Assembly: GCF_000737245.1 (NCBI RefSeq)
Contig: NZ_JPQU01000014.1
Coordinates: forward strand, 62,001-126,000
Source: Pseudomonas syringae
GTDB taxonomy: Bacteria; Pseudomonadota; Gammaproteobacteria; Pseudomonadales; Pseudomonadaceae
Direction of reading: 5' to 3'
Length of the DNA: 64,000 bases
A program made the position numbers and the translations under genes. This document shows, piece after piece, positions 1-9,606 of the stretch (its first letter is position 1; each line of letters begins with the position of its first letter). The notes below the pieces were generated by a model that did no database searches, was not told the origin of the DNA, and saw only the letters and a list, made by a program, of their open reading frames with translations.

Positions 1-11
1 AGGAAAGGCTG

Positions 12-659
12 ATGGATTTCACCCTCTGGGATGTGGTGCGCAACCTGCTCACTGGCCTGCAATGGACCTTGGCGTTGTCGCTGGTGGCTTTCATTGGCGG
101 CGGTGTGATCGGCTTGCTGGTGATGTGGATGCGCATCGCCAAGCTCAATGCGCCGCGCGTGATCGCGAAGATCTACATCGAGCTTTTTCAGGGCACGCCG
201 CTGTTGATGCAGCTGTTTCTAGTGTTCTTCGGCGTGGCCTTGATGGGCGTAGATATTTCGCCCTGGGCTGCCGCTGCCCTGGCCTTGACCCTGTTTACCA
301 GCGCTTACCTCGCCGAGATCTGGCGCGGCTGCGTCGAGTCGATTGCCAGTGGTCAGTGGGAAGCGTCTGCCAGTCTCGCGCTGTCGCCATTGGAGCAACT
401 GCGCTACGTGATCCTGCCGCAAGCGCTGCGCATCGCCGTTGCGCCCACCGTGGGGTTTTCCGTGCAGGTGGTCAAAGGCACGGCGGTGACCTCAATCATC
501 GGTTTTACCGAACTGACCAAAACCGGCGGCATGCTCGCCAACGCTACGTTCCAGCCCTTCATGGTCTATGGCTTCGTGGCTCTGGGCTACTTCATGCTCT
601 GCTACCCCTTGTCGCTCAGTGCCCGCTACCTGGAAAGGAAACTGCATGCATCTGCTTAG
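12..659 (+). CDS. Amino-acid ABC transporter permease (HisM/GlnP family)
   Basis: Inner-membrane permease of a polar amino-acid ABC importer, 215 residues, the usual length for the HisM/GlnP family. Several hydrophobic helices are visible, and the cytoplasmic EAA-type loop that contacts the ATPase lies around residues 115-140 (EASASLALSPLEQLRYVILP). A purine-rich ribosome site (AGGAAAGG) sits at the very left edge, just before the ATG. The gene overlaps the downstream ATPase gene by 14 bp, so the two are translationally coupled. Any substrate-binding protein or second permease would lie left of the window. The substrate cannot be told from the permease. Confidence 0.9.
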   Translation: MDFTLWDVVRNLLTGLQWTLALSLVAFIGGGVIGLLVMWMRIAKLNAPRVIAKIYIELFQGTPLLMQLFLVFFGVALMGVDISPWAAAALALTLFTSAYLAEIWRGCVESIASGQWEASASLALSPLEQLRYVILPQALRIAVAPTVGFSVQVVKGTAVTSIIGFTELTKTGGMLANATFQPFMVYGFVALGYFMLCYPLSLSARYLERKLHASA

Positions 660-1383
660 AATTTCCGCGCTGCATAAATATTACGGCGACCATCACGTGC
701 TCAAGGGCATTGACCTGACCGTCGAAGAAGGCCAGGTCGTCGCGATCATCGGCCGTAGCGGCTCGGGCAAAAGCACCTTGCTGCGCACCTTGAACGGACT
801 GGAATCAATCAACGACGGTGTTATTGAAGTCGACGGTGAATACCTGGACGCCGCCCGGGCCGATCTGCGAGCACTCAGACAGAAAGTCGGCATGGTCTTT
901 CAGCAGTTCAACCTGTTTCCGCATTTGAGCGTCGGCGAAAACGTGATGCTCGCGCCGCAAGTCGTACAGAAAAAGTCGAAAGCGGAGGCGAAGAAACTCG
1001 CCGAGCAAATGCTTGAGCGGGTCGGGCTGGGGGAGAAGTTCGACGCCTTTCCGGATCGGCTCTCCGGCGGTCAACAGCAGCGCGTAGCCATTGCCCGAGC
1101 TTTGGCTATGTCGCCCAAGGTTTTGCTGTGCGATGAGATCACCTCAGCGCTGGATCCGGAACTGGTCAACGAAGTACTCAGCGTGGTGCGCAGCCTGGCT
1201 GCCGACGGCATGACCCTGATCATGGTCACCCACGAAATGCGCTTTGCACGGGAAGTCGGCGACAAGCTGGTGTTCATGCACCAAGGCAAGGTGCACGAAG
1301 TAGGCGACCCGAAAATCCTCTTCGCCAACCCGCGCACGCCGGAGCTGGCGAACTTCATTGGGTCGGTGGAGCAGGGGGCGTAA
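646..1383 (+). CDS. Amino-acid ABC transporter ATP-binding protein (GlnQ/HisP family)
   Basis: ATPase of the same importer, 245 residues from the ATG at 646. This start is preceded by GGAAAGGAA and gives the standard N-terminus (MHLLRISALHKYYG); a longer reading from 568 would run through the permease gene in another frame. Walker A (GRSGSGKST), Q-loop (FQQFNLFPH), signature ([15 protein letters not shown]) and Walker B are all present; Walker B reads LLCDEITSALDPE, with Ile where most GlnQ proteins have Pro. The order permease-ATPase with overlap is typical of polar amino-acid uptake operons. Confidence 0.93.
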   Translation: MHLLRISALHKYYGDHHVLKGIDLTVEEGQVVAIIGRSGSGKSTLLRTLNGLESINDGVIEVDGEYLDAARADLRALRQKVGMVFQQFNLFPHLSVGENVMLAPQVVQKKSKAEAKKLAEQMLERVGLGEKFDAFPDRLSGGQQQRVAIARALAMSPKVLLCDEITSALDPELVNEVLSVVRSLAADGMTLIMVTHEMRFAREVGDKLVFMHQGKVHEVGDPKILFANPRTPELANFIGSVEQGA

Positions 1384-1414
1384 CGAAAGCCCTTATCCGG
1401 CGGGGGGATTCGCC

Positions 1415-1503
1415 CGTTGGAGCGAGGCTTGCCCGCGAATCAGTCGCTGCGGTCTGTCAGGCCAACCGCGTTTTCGTTCTTCGCGGGCAAGCCTCGCTCC
1501 AAC
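1415..1503. repeat. REP pair (REPIN), CGTTGGAGCGAGG type
   Basis: Two inverted arms (CGTTGGAGCGAGGCTTGCCC and its complement) flank a spacer. The same arm type flanks the RAYT transposase gene near 52.6-53.3 kb and recurs at 21287-21374. Confidence 0.9.
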
Positions 1504-1548
1504 AGGGAAATGCGTGGGAGATTCTATGTTTGCTCGCAAGCGGATGTG

Positions 1549-1642
1549 ACGTGGGACCGGCTTTAGCCGGGAAGGCGGCATTTCAGACGATAAATATCGG
1601 ATGGATGTACTGGCCTCTTCCCGGCTAAAGCCGGTCCCACGT
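1549..1642. repeat. REP pair, GGGACCGGCTTTAGCCGGG type
   Basis: Inverted arms ACGTGGGACCGGCTTTAGCC and complement. It is preceded at 1514-1548 by a conserved flank (GGGAGATTCTATGTT...) that is also found before the same REP type at 40462-40498 and, diverged, near 3528. Confidence 0.88.
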
Positions 1643-1667
1643 CGTCGCGCCACTATTGATCACTCTT

Positions 1668-1690
1668 GTGGGAGCGGTGCTTGCCCGCGA
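1668..1690 (+). repeat. Single unpaired REP
   Basis: GTGGGAGCGGTGCTTGCCCG without a matching inverted partner before the gene that follows. Confidence 0.7.
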
Positions 1691-1799
1691 TAAGGGCACC
1701 GCGATTCTAGGGTGAACCGCATCCAGCCTTATCGTCGGATTGCCGCCCCAGACCAAGCCACGCAACCACAGGGTTTGTACTCGACTGAAATTGCAGCCC

Positions 1800-3167
1800 T
1801 TACAACCGCAACAACGTCTTCCACGCCCGGCTCTGGAACACGACGATGGTCTGCTGCACGCGCGCATCCAGCACTTCGTCGCTGATCGGCAGTTCAGCCA
1901 GTTGTACCAGCTTGTTCAGCTCGCCATACAGACGATCCAGTTCCGGCAGGTCCAGCGCGCCACGGGCGTGGTGCAGCCAGGCCTGGATGCGCTCGATACG
2001 TGGCAACTGCTCGGCAAGGTCTTCCGGCTGTTGCTGATATCGACCCAGCTGCAAAGCCGTAGCTTCATCAGCCAGCAAACGTGGCAACCAGCTGTCCAGC
2101 TGCGCGGCGCCCTGGCGATTGCCACGGTTGTTGCGCTCCAGCGTCCAGCTGCGGGCCAGCAACCAGCGCGAGGTGTTCAGCGAGAACAGACCCCAGCGCG
2201 GATCCTGCAACTCTTCAATGAACTGCTCGTGAGCAGCGCCACGCACATCGCCGTCTTCCTGGCCGGCCTGAACCAGCGGGCGCCAGTCTTCGAGCAGCGC
2301 ATCCAGCGACGAACGCAATTCGCTGCTGGTACTGCGCGGAGCGGCTTGACCGAGGCTGCCGGTCAGCGCGCGCAGTTCGGCCAGCAACGCGACCCAATCC
2401 TGCAGCAAACGCCAATGGCCGTTGAAGCGATACTGCTCAGCCAGACGCTGGCTGCTGCCCAACAAATGCCAGGCCAGCGCAGCGTAAGCGTCGTCCAGCG
2501 GCATTTCGGGTTGCAGTTGCGGCGCAGGCAGGCTCAATGAATAGCTGTTGGCATCAAACAGACGATAACCGCGCTCAGCCTTGCTGATATCGCACGGCAT
2601 CAGCGGCAGGGTGGCGGCCAGCTCGGCAGCCAGTTCCAGCAATGCCGCCGGGTCGCCTTCGCGCAACTCCAGCTCCAGCTCGCAGATTTCTTCTTTCTGC
2701 TTGCCTGCGACCACATGGCCCAGATCCAGGGCGGCTTCGATCACCACCTTGGTTTTGCCACGGCCCCAGGCAATCTCGGCGCGTTCGCGCACGAAATCAG
2801 TGGTGAACAGCGGCTTGATGGTCTTCTTGTCCAGCTCAGCCAGTTGCTCAGGCCAGCAATCGCCATCTAGCTTTTTCAGGTCCAGCTTGGCTTTGGGCAG
2901 ATCCCAGTTGTACTCGTTACGCTCGGAAAACCCGGCGACGCTCTGGCCGCGAGTCTTCATGGTCTGAATAATCTTGTCGCCATCACGGCGCAGACGCAGG
3001 GCAACCTTGGCGTTGGCCAGATCACGTTCCGGGGTATCGAAGTATTGGTTCGAAAGCTCTACGCGTTCCCAGCCACTTTTGTTGCGCTTCTTTAATAGCG
3101 GGTGTTCGCGCAGTGCAGCGAGGGTTTCGCGGCTGACGCGGAGTTTGATTTCTGTTTCTTTCTGCAT
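1800..3167 (-). CDS. CYTH-CHAD domain protein, inorganic triphosphatase (YgiF-like)
   Basis: Two-domain protein of 455 residues. Residues 1 to about 200 form a CYTH triphosphate tunnel domain, with the signature ExExK as E4, E6 and K8 (ETEIK). The remaining ~250 residues are a CHAD domain, alpha-helical with conserved His/Arg and thought to bind polyphosphate. The family member YgiF of E. coli hydrolyses inorganic triphosphate. The ATG at 3167 was chosen because the CYTH signature must lie at the extreme N-terminus; the open frame continues 37 codons upstream with no family resemblance. The ribosome site is weak. It stands alone on the minus strand, convergent with the ABC operon. Confidence 0.88.
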   Translation of the reverse strand: MQKETEIKLRVSRETLAALREHPLLKKRNKSGWERVELSNQYFDTPERDLANAKVALRLRRDGDKIIQTMKTRGQSVAGFSERNEYNWDLPKAKLDLKKLDGDCWPEQLAELDKKTIKPLFTTDFVRERAEIAWGRGKTKVVIEAALDLGHVVAGKQKEEICELELELREGDPAALLELAAELAATLPLMPCDISKAERGYRLFDANSYSLSLPAPQLQPEMPLDDAYAALAWHLLGSSQRLAEQYRFNGHWRLLQDWVALLAELRALTGSLGQAAPRSTSSELRSSLDALLEDWRPLVQAGQEDGDVRGAAHEQFIEELQDPRWGLFSLNTSRWLLARSWTLERNNRGNRQGAAQLDSWLPRLLADEATALQLGRYQQQPEDLAEQLPRIERIQAWLHHARGALDLPELDRLYGELNKLVQLAELPISDEVLDARVQQTIVVFQSRAWKTLLRL

Positions 3168-3720
3168 GGCCGGGAATCCAGACGCTTGTACTGATAAAGG
3201 GTGCAGCCAGTTGTTGCGAGGCCGCCAAGGCCATGCAGTGTACAGGACATGACCCATAAACAGGCCGTCGCACTGCATGAAGCCTTTATATACCCCGTTC
3301 AGATCAGCCCCCAGGCGGCACTGCCCTATAAAGCGTCGTCAACAATCGCTCTGGTCATATCGCTCAAATAATTAACAGCCCAGAGCTTGTAGGAAGGCAC
3401 CACAGACTATCACTCGATCCAGTGGGAGCGCGCTTGCCCGCGATGACTTTAACGCGGTGTGCCTGATTCACCGCAGCGTCTGTATCGCGGGCAAGCGCGC
3501 TCCTGCGGGTTAGCTGGGGTTGTTGGAAATTCTACGGCTGCCCGCAAGCTGAAATGCGACGTGGGACCGGGAGTGTTGGGCAGCATTCGGACTTTCGCAC
3601 GACACCAGTGGCGCCGGTTAGTTCGATATTATTTTGACGTCAATCTTTTGTTTTCTTCAAGATGTAACCAGAATAGCCGACACTCTTAAAAACCATAACA
3701 ACTCGAAGGGTATTTCGCTG
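3168..3720. other. Gene-free interval between divergent genes
   Basis: No credible gene. It must hold promoters for the CYTH-CHAD gene (minus) and the chemoreceptor (plus). It contains a REP pair at 3422-3506, a diverged extended-REP flank at about 3528-3565, and an AT-rich stretch just before the chemoreceptor start. Confidence 0.6.
3422..3506. repeat. REP pair, GGAGCGCGCTTGCCCGCGAT type
   Basis: Inverted arms GTGGGAGCGCGCTTGCCCGC and a near-complement ending in GCGCGCTCCTGC, about 85 bp overall. Confidence 0.88.
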
Positions 3721-5403
3721 ATGAAGCTTACCGTCAAACGCAAACTGTTGTGCTTAGCCATCGTCCCCGCTTTGTTATTCGCTCTGATCGTCAGTGGGCT
3801 TGCATCGTGGATGCTGCAGCGCAGTGCCGACCATGAAATGCTCGAGACCCGTGAGAGTCTCGTCCAGCGCAATCGTGAGGTGCTGAAGAACTATGTAGAC
3901 GTCGCGCTGACCACGATCAAACCTTTACACGATGCATCGGCCAAGGGTGACATGGCGGCGCGGGACAAGGCACTGGATATCCTCAAGCCAGTGAAATTTG
4001 GAGATGAAGGTTACTTCTTCGCCTACGACAGCAAGGGCGTCAGGGTTTTTCGCGGTGACAGCACGGCGGGCGTCGGCAAGAGCTTCTGGGACACCAAGGA
4101 CCCGGATGGCTCATACCACTACCAGACCTTCGTTGAAGTGGCCAAAAACGGTAAGCATTACGTCGACTATTTCGCGCCCAAGCCGGGTCAGGAAAGCGTT
4201 TTGGTACCCAAGCTCGGTTACACGGTTTATCTGGAAAAATGGGACCTGGTGCTAGGCAGCGCCATCAATATGGATGACATCGAAGCCGCCATGCTGGTGG
4301 AGCAAGCTTCGGTTACAGAACGAACCCGCGCTTTGCTCAGCGGTATTTTCCTCGTCGCACTTGTGTTGCTTCTGATCACCGCCGCGGCGGGTATCTGGAC
4401 GGCCAATGGCGTGGTGCGTCCGCTGCGCGTGCTCAAGACTAATCTTGATGACATCGCAGCGGGCGATGGCGATCTGACCCACCGGCTGGCAGTCAACAGC
4501 AACGATGAACTGGGTGATCTTGCGGCCTCGTTCAACCGCTTCGTCGACAAGATCCACGGTATGGTGCGTGAAGTCGCTCAAATGACCACCGACCTGGACA
4601 GTCTGGTCAATCAGGCAACGCAGCAAACCTTGCGCTCCGAGCAAGCGATGCAGCGTCAGCGCAACGAGACTGATCAAGTCGCTACCGCGATCAACGAGAT
4701 GTCTTCTGCCGCGCAGGAAGTCGCCATGAGCGCCCAGCGTGCTGCCGAAGCTGCAGCCGAGACCGATCAGCAGGGCCAGGCTGCGCGCAAAGTTGTCGAC
4801 AACAACATTGAGGGTATGAACGCATTGGTGTCCGATATTCGCTCCAGCGGCACCAGCCTGGACAGCCTGCAAAATGACGTACGTTCCATTGTTTCAGTGC
4901 TCGACGTGATTCGCTCCATCGCCGATCAGACCAACCTGCTGGCGCTCAATGCTGCCATTGAGGCCGCGCGCGCCGGTGAGGCCGGTCGTGGTTTTGCCGT
5001 GGTTGCCGATGAAGTTCGTGCGCTGGCCAGCCGTACCCAGCAAAGCACCCAGGAAATCCAGGGCATGATCACTCGCCTTGAGTCGGGTACCACCGCTTCT
5101 GTAGCTGCAATGCAGCGTTCGACAGCCGCAGGAGAGGGTGCTAATCAGCAGACCAACGAAGTCGGCGCGTCGCTAGAGTCCATCTCTGGCCTTATCGGCA
5201 CGATCAACGCAATGAATGCGCAAATCGCCAGTGCAGCAGAAGAGCAGACGTCAGTTGCCGAAGAGATTAACCGCAGCGTGCATCAGATCGCCGGCGCGGT
5301 TGAAAACCTGGCAGAAGAAACCGAGCAGAGCTCGCGCACCATGGGCGAGGTTTCATTGCTGGGCAGCAAGCTGAATACCCTGGTCCGCCAGTTCAAGATT
5401 TGA
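3721..5403 (+). CDS. Methyl-accepting chemotaxis protein with sCache_2 sensor
   Basis: Chemoreceptor of 560 residues. TM1 is residues ~7-30 and the periplasmic single-Cache (sCache_2-like) sensor ~45-190, with the typical [10 protein letters not shown] and [12 protein letters not shown] segments. TM2 is ~205-228, HAMP ~228-282, followed by the long cytoplasmic coiled coil. The conserved hairpin tip that binds CheW/CheA is at about 398-440 ([20 protein letters not shown]). It ends VRQFKI with no C-terminal CheR-docking pentapeptide. The start is the ATG at 3721 after GAAGGG; upstream in-frame codons look non-coding. sCache_2 receptors of pseudomonads commonly sense small organic acids, but the ligand cannot be read here. 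Confidence 0.93.
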   Translation: MKLTVKRKLLCLAIVPALLFALIVSGLASWMLQRSADHEMLETRESLVQRNREVLKNYVDVALTTIKPLHDASAKGDMAARDKALDILKPVKFGDEGYFFAYDSKGVRVFRGDSTAGVGKSFWDTKDPDGSYHYQTFVEVAKNGKHYVDYFAPKPGQESVLVPKLGYTVYLEKWDLVLGSAINMDDIEAAMLVEQASVTERTRALLSGIFLVALVLLLITAAAGIWTANGVVRPLRVLKTNLDDIAAGDGDLTHRLAVNSNDELGDLAASFNRFVDKIHGMVREVAQMTTDLDSLVNQATQQTLRSEQAMQRQRNETDQVATAINEMSSAAQEVAMSAQRAAEAAAETDQQGQAARKVVDNNIEGMNALVSDIRSSGTSLDSLQNDVRSIVSVLDVIRSIADQTNLLALNAAIEAARAGEAGRGFAVVADEVRALASRTQQSTQEIQGMITRLESGTTASVAAMQRSTAAGEGANQQTNEVGASLESISGLIGTINAMNAQIASAAEEQTSVAEEINRSVHQIAGAVENLAEETEQSSRTMGEVSLLGSKLNTLVRQFKI

Positions 5404-5487
5404 TGAATCGGTTAAGCCTTTATAGGGCTGTTCATGCATGGCGTTAGCTGTTTTAGTAACGCCTAAATCGTTAGCTTGATCATTATT

Positions 5488-5510
5488 AGGTGGCAATCCA
5501 ATTGCCACCT
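5488..5510. repeat. 10-bp perfect inverted repeat downstream of the chemoreceptor
   Basis: AGGTGGCAAT and ATTGCCACCT are separated by only 3 nt. No T-run follows on either strand, so it is not a textbook terminator. It lies 69 bp before the dehydrogenase operon start and could be a terminator stem, an operator or both. Confidence 0.55.
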
Positions 5511-5578
5511 GACGTGGCTAACTATAAGAAAAAAGAAGCGGCATCGCATTCGTGGTTAGACCTTGGAGTGAATCAACA

Positions 5579-6322
5579 ATGTCCGATAAAGATACCTCCC
5601 CCGGGCGTCGCGACTTTTTACGCAAGTCGTTAACGCTGATCCCCGTTGTCACGCTGGCCAGTACCGGTCTATCCGGCAACACCTTTGCCCAGACCCCAGC
5701 CAGCGACGCACAATCAGCCGCGCAAGTTTCGCCCGCGGCCACGGATTACAAACCGACTTTTTTCACCCCGCAAGAGTGGGCGTTTCTGATCGCCGCCTGC
5801 GACCGCCTGATCCCCTCTGATCAGGTAGGGCCTGGCGCCGTTGAACTGGGTGTTCCCGAGTTTCTTGATCGGCATATGCAGACGCCTTACGCCAACGGTG
5901 GCATCTGGTACATGCAGGGGCCCTTTGTCGAGGCGGCTCCCGAGTTTGGTTATCAGGGGCGTCTGACGTTGCGCGAGACACTGCGGGTCGGTATCAAAGC
6001 CTTCGATGCCAGCTGTGTGAAGGCATTCTCCGGCAAGACCTTTGCTCAACTCTCGACGGCTCAGCAGGAAGAACTGCTCAAGAGTGCCGAGAGCGGCAAG
6101 CTGGCACTGGAAGACATCTCCTCCAAGCTGTTTTTCACCAATTTGCTCAACGAAGTGCGCAACGGCTATTTCGCGGACCCTTCCCACGGCGGCAACAAAA
6201 ACATGGGCGCGTGGAAGATGATCGGATATCCCGGCATGCGCGCTGACTATATGGATTGGGTGACCGTGCGTGACAGGCCATACCCGCTACCGCCGGTAGA
6301 TCTTGCCGGGCGGAGGGGTTGA
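5579..6322 (+). CDS. Gluconate 2-dehydrogenase subunit 3 family (small/gamma subunit, Tat-exported)
   Basis: Small subunit (247 residues) of a membrane-associated flavocytochrome dehydrogenase. The N-terminus has a twin-arginine signal (RRDFLRKSL at about 13-21) followed by a hydrophobic segment and cleavage region (TFAQ). In this family the small subunit is the Tat passenger and carries the signal-less flavoprotein across the membrane. The ATG at 5579 was chosen over an upstream start at 5552 because it follows GGAG and puts the RR motif at the proper distance. It is the first gene of a three-gene operon; its stop lies 3 bp before the flavoprotein ATG. Confidence 0.9.
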   Translation: MSDKDTSPGRRDFLRKSLTLIPVVTLASTGLSGNTFAQTPASDAQSAAQVSPAATDYKPTFFTPQEWAFLIAACDRLIPSDQVGPGAVELGVPEFLDRHMQTPYANGGIWYMQGPFVEAAPEFGYQGRLTLRETLRVGIKAFDASCVKAFSGKTFAQLSTAQQEELLKSAESGKLALEDISSKLFFTNLLNEVRNGYFADPSHGGNKNMGAWKMIGYPGMRADYMDWVTVRDRPYPLPPVDLAGRRG

Positions 6323-6324
6323 GC

Positions 6325-8100
6325 ATGGCGAACGTCAAACCAAAAGTAGATGCCGTGATTGTCGGCATGGGTTGGACCGGGGCCATCATGGCCAAGGAAC
6401 TCACCGATGCAGGCCTCAATGTTGTGGTGCTTGAGCGCGGTGCTGATCGTGACACCCAGCCCGATTTCGCTTATCCAAAAGTCGTCGATGAGCTGGAGGG
6501 TTCGGTGCATCGTCGCTACCTGCAAAGCCTGTCCCAGGAAACCGTTACCGCGCGGCACAACCTGACCTCGACCGCCGTGCCCTATCGTCAGATGGGCTCA
6601 TTCAAGCCCGGCACTGGCGTGGGTGGCGCGGGCAGTCACTGGTCTGGCTGCCACTTTCGGGCGCTGCCTGAAGACTTCAAGCTGCGTAGCAATATCGAGC
6701 AGCGATATGGCGCGGGCTTCATCCCCAGCGACATGGCCATTCAGGATTTCCCGGTCACCTACGAGGAGCTTGAACCGCACTTCGATCACTTCGAATACGT
6801 CTGTGGCACCTCTGGCAAAGCCGGTGTCATTCAAGGTGCCAAGCAGGTGGGAGGCAACCCGTTCGAGGGCTCCCGCTCCCGTGAGTTTCCTTTGGGTCCC
6901 AACCCCAATTACCTTGGCGCAGAAATGTTCTACAAAGGCGCTCGGGAGATGGGTTGGGACCCGTATCCGATTCCGGCATCCAATGCGTCCGGGCCTTACG
7001 TGAACCCGTACGGCTGTCAGATGGGGCCGTGCAACGCCTGCGGCTTCTGCAGCGATTACGGGTGCCTGAACTACTCCAAAGCCAGCCCGAACATCAGCAT
7101 CTTGCCGGTGTTGCGCCCACGCAAGAACTTCGAATTGCGCACCAATGCGCAGGTCCTCAAGGTCAACCTGGACAGCGATGGCAAGAAGGCCACCGGGGTT
7201 ACCTATCTGGATGCTCAAGGGCGTGAAGTCGAGCAACAGGCTGACATCGTCCTGCTGTGCGCATTCTCGTTATACAACGTGCATCTGATGCTGCTTTCAG
7301 GCATTGGCAAGGCTTACGACCCGCACACCAATGAAGGGACTATCGGCCGCAATTACTCGTATCAGAATCTGAACCGAGTGGTGCTGTTCTTCGGCAAGGA
7401 AGTGCAGGCCAACCAGTTCATCGGTATCGGCGGCGCGGGTACCACCATGGATAACCTCAACGGCAACCAGCTGGACAATGCCAAGGCTGGTTTCGTCGGC
7501 GGCGGCATCATCTGGGCTCGCCAACCCGGCGCCGGCCCGGTACGTGGGATCAACGTGCCGCCAGGCACCCCGGCCTGGGGTACGCAATGGAAGCAGGCAG
7601 CCAGTGATGCGTTCCGCCACTCGTTCTACTTCGAAGTGCAGGGCGCTTGCATGTCCTACCGTCAGCACTATCTGAGCCTGGACCCGACTTACAAGGACGG
7701 CTTTGGCCGACCGCTGCTGCGCATGAATTTCGACTGGCACGACAACGAAATCAAGGCGTCGCAGTTCCTGGTCGGCAAGGCGCTGGAGATGTCGAAGATC
7801 CTCAATCCGACCGCTGTGGCAGGCGATGCGAAGAAGCCGGGCGAGCACTACAACATCACCAAGTACCAAAGCACTCACACCTGCGGTGGCGCCATCATGG
7901 GGTCTGATCCGAAAACCTCGGCGCTCAATCGTTATTTGCAGTCTTGGGATGTGCACAACGTATTTGCCATTGGAGCCAATGCGTTTCCGCAAAACAACGG
8001 CTATAACCCGACCGGCATGGTGGGGGCGCTGGCGTATTGGTCTGCCAAGGCCATTCGCGAGCAGTACCTCAAAAACCCCGGCCCGCTGGTTCAGGCATAA
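6325..8100 (+). CDS. GMC-family FAD dehydrogenase, large subunit (gluconate 2-dehydrogenase type)
   Basis: Catalytic flavoprotein of 591 residues. The FAD-binding GxGxxG motif is at 14-19 (GMGWTG). A Cys-rich stretch in mid-protein (CQMGPCNACGFCSDYGC) fits the iron-sulfur cluster found in FAD-dependent gluconate/glucose dehydrogenases of this type. The C-terminal half carries HTCGG and the closing NGYNPTGMVGALAYW segment of GMC-like dehydrogenases. It has no export signal, so it should leave the cell folded with the Tat-borne small subunit. The ATG at 6325 is used (GGAGGGG six bases upstream); a TTG at 6319 would overlap the previous stop. Substrate is most likely gluconate, but 2-ketogluconate or sorbitol-type enzymes look similar. 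Confidence 0.9.
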   Translation: MANVKPKVDAVIVGMGWTGAIMAKELTDAGLNVVVLERGADRDTQPDFAYPKVVDELEGSVHRRYLQSLSQETVTARHNLTSTAVPYRQMGSFKPGTGVGGAGSHWSGCHFRALPEDFKLRSNIEQRYGAGFIPSDMAIQDFPVTYEELEPHFDHFEYVCGTSGKAGVIQGAKQVGGNPFEGSRSREFPLGPNPNYLGAEMFYKGAREMGWDPYPIPASNASGPYVNPYGCQMGPCNACGFCSDYGCLNYSKASPNISILPVLRPRKNFELRTNAQVLKVNLDSDGKKATGVTYLDAQGREVEQQADIVLLCAFSLYNVHLMLLSGIGKAYDPHTNEGTIGRNYSYQNLNRVVLFFGKEVQANQFIGIGGAGTTMDNLNGNQLDNAKAGFVGGGIIWARQPGAGPVRGINVPPGTPAWGTQWKQAASDAFRHSFYFEVQGACMSYRQHYLSLDPTYKDGFGRPLLRMNFDWHDNEIKASQFLVGKALEMSKILNPTAVAGDAKKPGEHYNITKYQSTHTCGGAIMGSDPKTSALNRYLQSWDVHNVFAIGANAFPQNNGYNPTGMVGALAYWSAKAIREQYLKNPGPLVQA

Positions 8101-8111
8101 GGAGAGACCCT

Positions 8112-9473
8112 ATGAAAAAGCTTCTCCTGAGCCTGATTGCATTGGGCGTGCTGGTGTCGGTCGCCGCGTTGGTCTTCGCGTTCTGGCCGACCCACACACG
8201 GGCCCTGCAAGCTGCCCCTGAGGCAGAGCAGGCGGCCTTGATTGAAAAAGGCCGTTCCCTGGCCGATGCCGGGGATTGCACGGCGTGTCATACCGTCAAA
8301 GGCGGCAAACCGTTCGCGGGTGGTCTGCCGATCGCGTCGCCGATCGGCACGCTGTACAGCACCAATATCACGCCCGATAAAGCCTCCGGCATTGGTGCTT
8401 ATTCGCTGGATGAGTTTGACCGCGCCATTCGCCATGGCATCGCCGCCAACGGTGATAGCCTGTACCCTGCCATGCCCTATCCGGCGTATGCCAGGATCAA
8501 CGACGATGACATGCGGGCGTTGTATGCGTACTTCATGCACGGGGTCACCCCGGTCAACGCTGAAAACCGCGCCAACGATGTGCCATGGCCGTTGTCCATG
8601 CGCTGGCCGCTGGCAATCTGGCGCAAGGTCTTTGCGCCAGACCCAGACGTTATCGCCTTCAAGCCTGAGCGTTACGGCAATGCACAAGTCGCACGCGGGG
8701 CTTACCTGGTGCAAGGCCTCGGCCACTGCGGCAGTTGTCACACGCCACGCGCTTTGACCTTGCAGGAAAAAGCCCTCGACGAGTCGAGTCCGCTCTACCT
8801 GTCAGGCGGGCCAGTGATCGATGGCTGGCTGGCGGTCAATCTGCGGGGCAATCCCGCGGACGGTCTGGGCAGCTGGAGCACAGCCGACATCGTCGCAACC
8901 TTGCGCAGCGCCCGAAGCACCACCCATGCTGTATTGGGCGGAGCGATGGGCGATGTGGTGATGCACAGCACTCAATACCTCAACGACGGTGATCTCCAGG
9001 CCATGGCCGCGTATCTGAAAACGCTCCCTGCGAGCGAACATCAGGTCTCCAGCTTCAACGCCGACCCCGCCACAGCCAAGGCCTTGGCTGCCGGCCAGGA
9101 AGGCAGTCGCGGTGCAGAGCTGTACGTAGATAACTGCGCCGCATGCCACCGCACCAACGGCGAGGGCTATGAACGGGTATTCCCCAAAATCGCCGGAAAC
9201 TCGTCGGTACTCTCCGCAGACCCGGTGTCGATGATCCGTCTAGTGTTGGCAGGCAGCAAATTGCCGGCCACTGCAACTGCGCCGTCAGAGCTAGGAATGC
9301 CCGGTTTCGCATGGCGCTTGTCGGATGAAGAAGTGGCCCAGCTACTGACCTTTATCCGCAACAGCTGGGGTAACCAGGCACCAGCGGTCAACGCAGCCCA
9401 GGTCAAGCAACTAAGGGATACGCTGCCCAAGCAATCCCCGGCGTTGTCTCGAACGGATATTGCGAAGCCGTAA
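8112..9473 (+). CDS. Three-haem cytochrome c subunit of the gluconate-type dehydrogenase
   Basis: Membrane-anchored cytochrome c of 453 residues that passes electrons from the flavoprotein to the quinone pool. One N-terminal hydrophobic helix (~4-25) acts as signal or anchor. Three haem attachment motifs are seen: CTACH at 56-60, CGSCH at 206-210 and CAACH at 342-346. This matches the three-haem cytochrome subunits of alcohol, gluconate and 2-ketogluconate dehydrogenases. It lies 11 bp after the flavoprotein, with GGAGAG just before the ATG. A strong hairpin terminator follows at 9516-9544. Confidence 0.92.
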   Translation: MKKLLLSLIALGVLVSVAALVFAFWPTHTRALQAAPEAEQAALIEKGRSLADAGDCTACHTVKGGKPFAGGLPIASPIGTLYSTNITPDKASGIGAYSLDEFDRAIRHGIAANGDSLYPAMPYPAYARINDDDMRALYAYFMHGVTPVNAENRANDVPWPLSMRWPLAIWRKVFAPDPDVIAFKPERYGNAQVARGAYLVQGLGHCGSCHTPRALTLQEKALDESSPLYLSGGPVIDGWLAVNLRGNPADGLGSWSTADIVATLRSARSTTHAVLGGAMGDVVMHSTQYLNDGDLQAMAAYLKTLPASEHQVSSFNADPATAKALAAGQEGSRGAELYVDNCAACHRTNGEGYERVFPKIAGNSSVLSADPVSMIRLVLAGSKLPATATAPSELGMPGFAWRLSDEEVAQLLTFIRNSWGNQAPAVNAAQVKQLRDTLPKQSPALSRTDIAKP

Positions 9474-9510
9474 GGCTGGGCTTTGAGTGGGGCAGGATCG
9501 CCCCGAGGCA

Positions 9511-9590
9511 AAAACAACAAAGCCCGCACATGGCGGGCTTTGTTGGTTGTTTGGGGACCGTCGGCGATCGCATGAAACAAGAAAATGGTG
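9511..9590. repeat. Left copy of an 80-bp direct repeat (possible att-like site)
   Basis: This segment matches 11512-11591 without gaps at about 69 of 80 positions, an offset of exactly 2001 bp. The right copy ends in the CCA end of tRNA-Arg. The two copies enclose the LysR and GST genes. Confidence 0.7.
9516..9544. terminator. Bidirectional terminator hairpin
   Basis: 12-bp perfect stem AACAAAGCCCGC / GCGGGCTTTGTT with a 5-nt loop, ending in a T-rich tail on the plus strand (TTGGTTGTTT). It sits between the convergent cytochrome c and LysR genes and can serve both. Confidence 0.85.
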
Positions 9591-9606
9591 AGAGCCGGAA
9601 CTTGGC

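Larger units (their letters stand above)
1384..1799. other. Gene-free interval rich in REP elements
   Basis: Between the convergent ATPase and CYTH-CHAD genes I see no credible coding sequence. The interval is filled by a REP pair at 1415-1503, a second type of REP pair at 1549-1642 and an unpaired REP at 1668-1690. The hairpins probably also end transcription from both sides. Confidence 0.7.
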
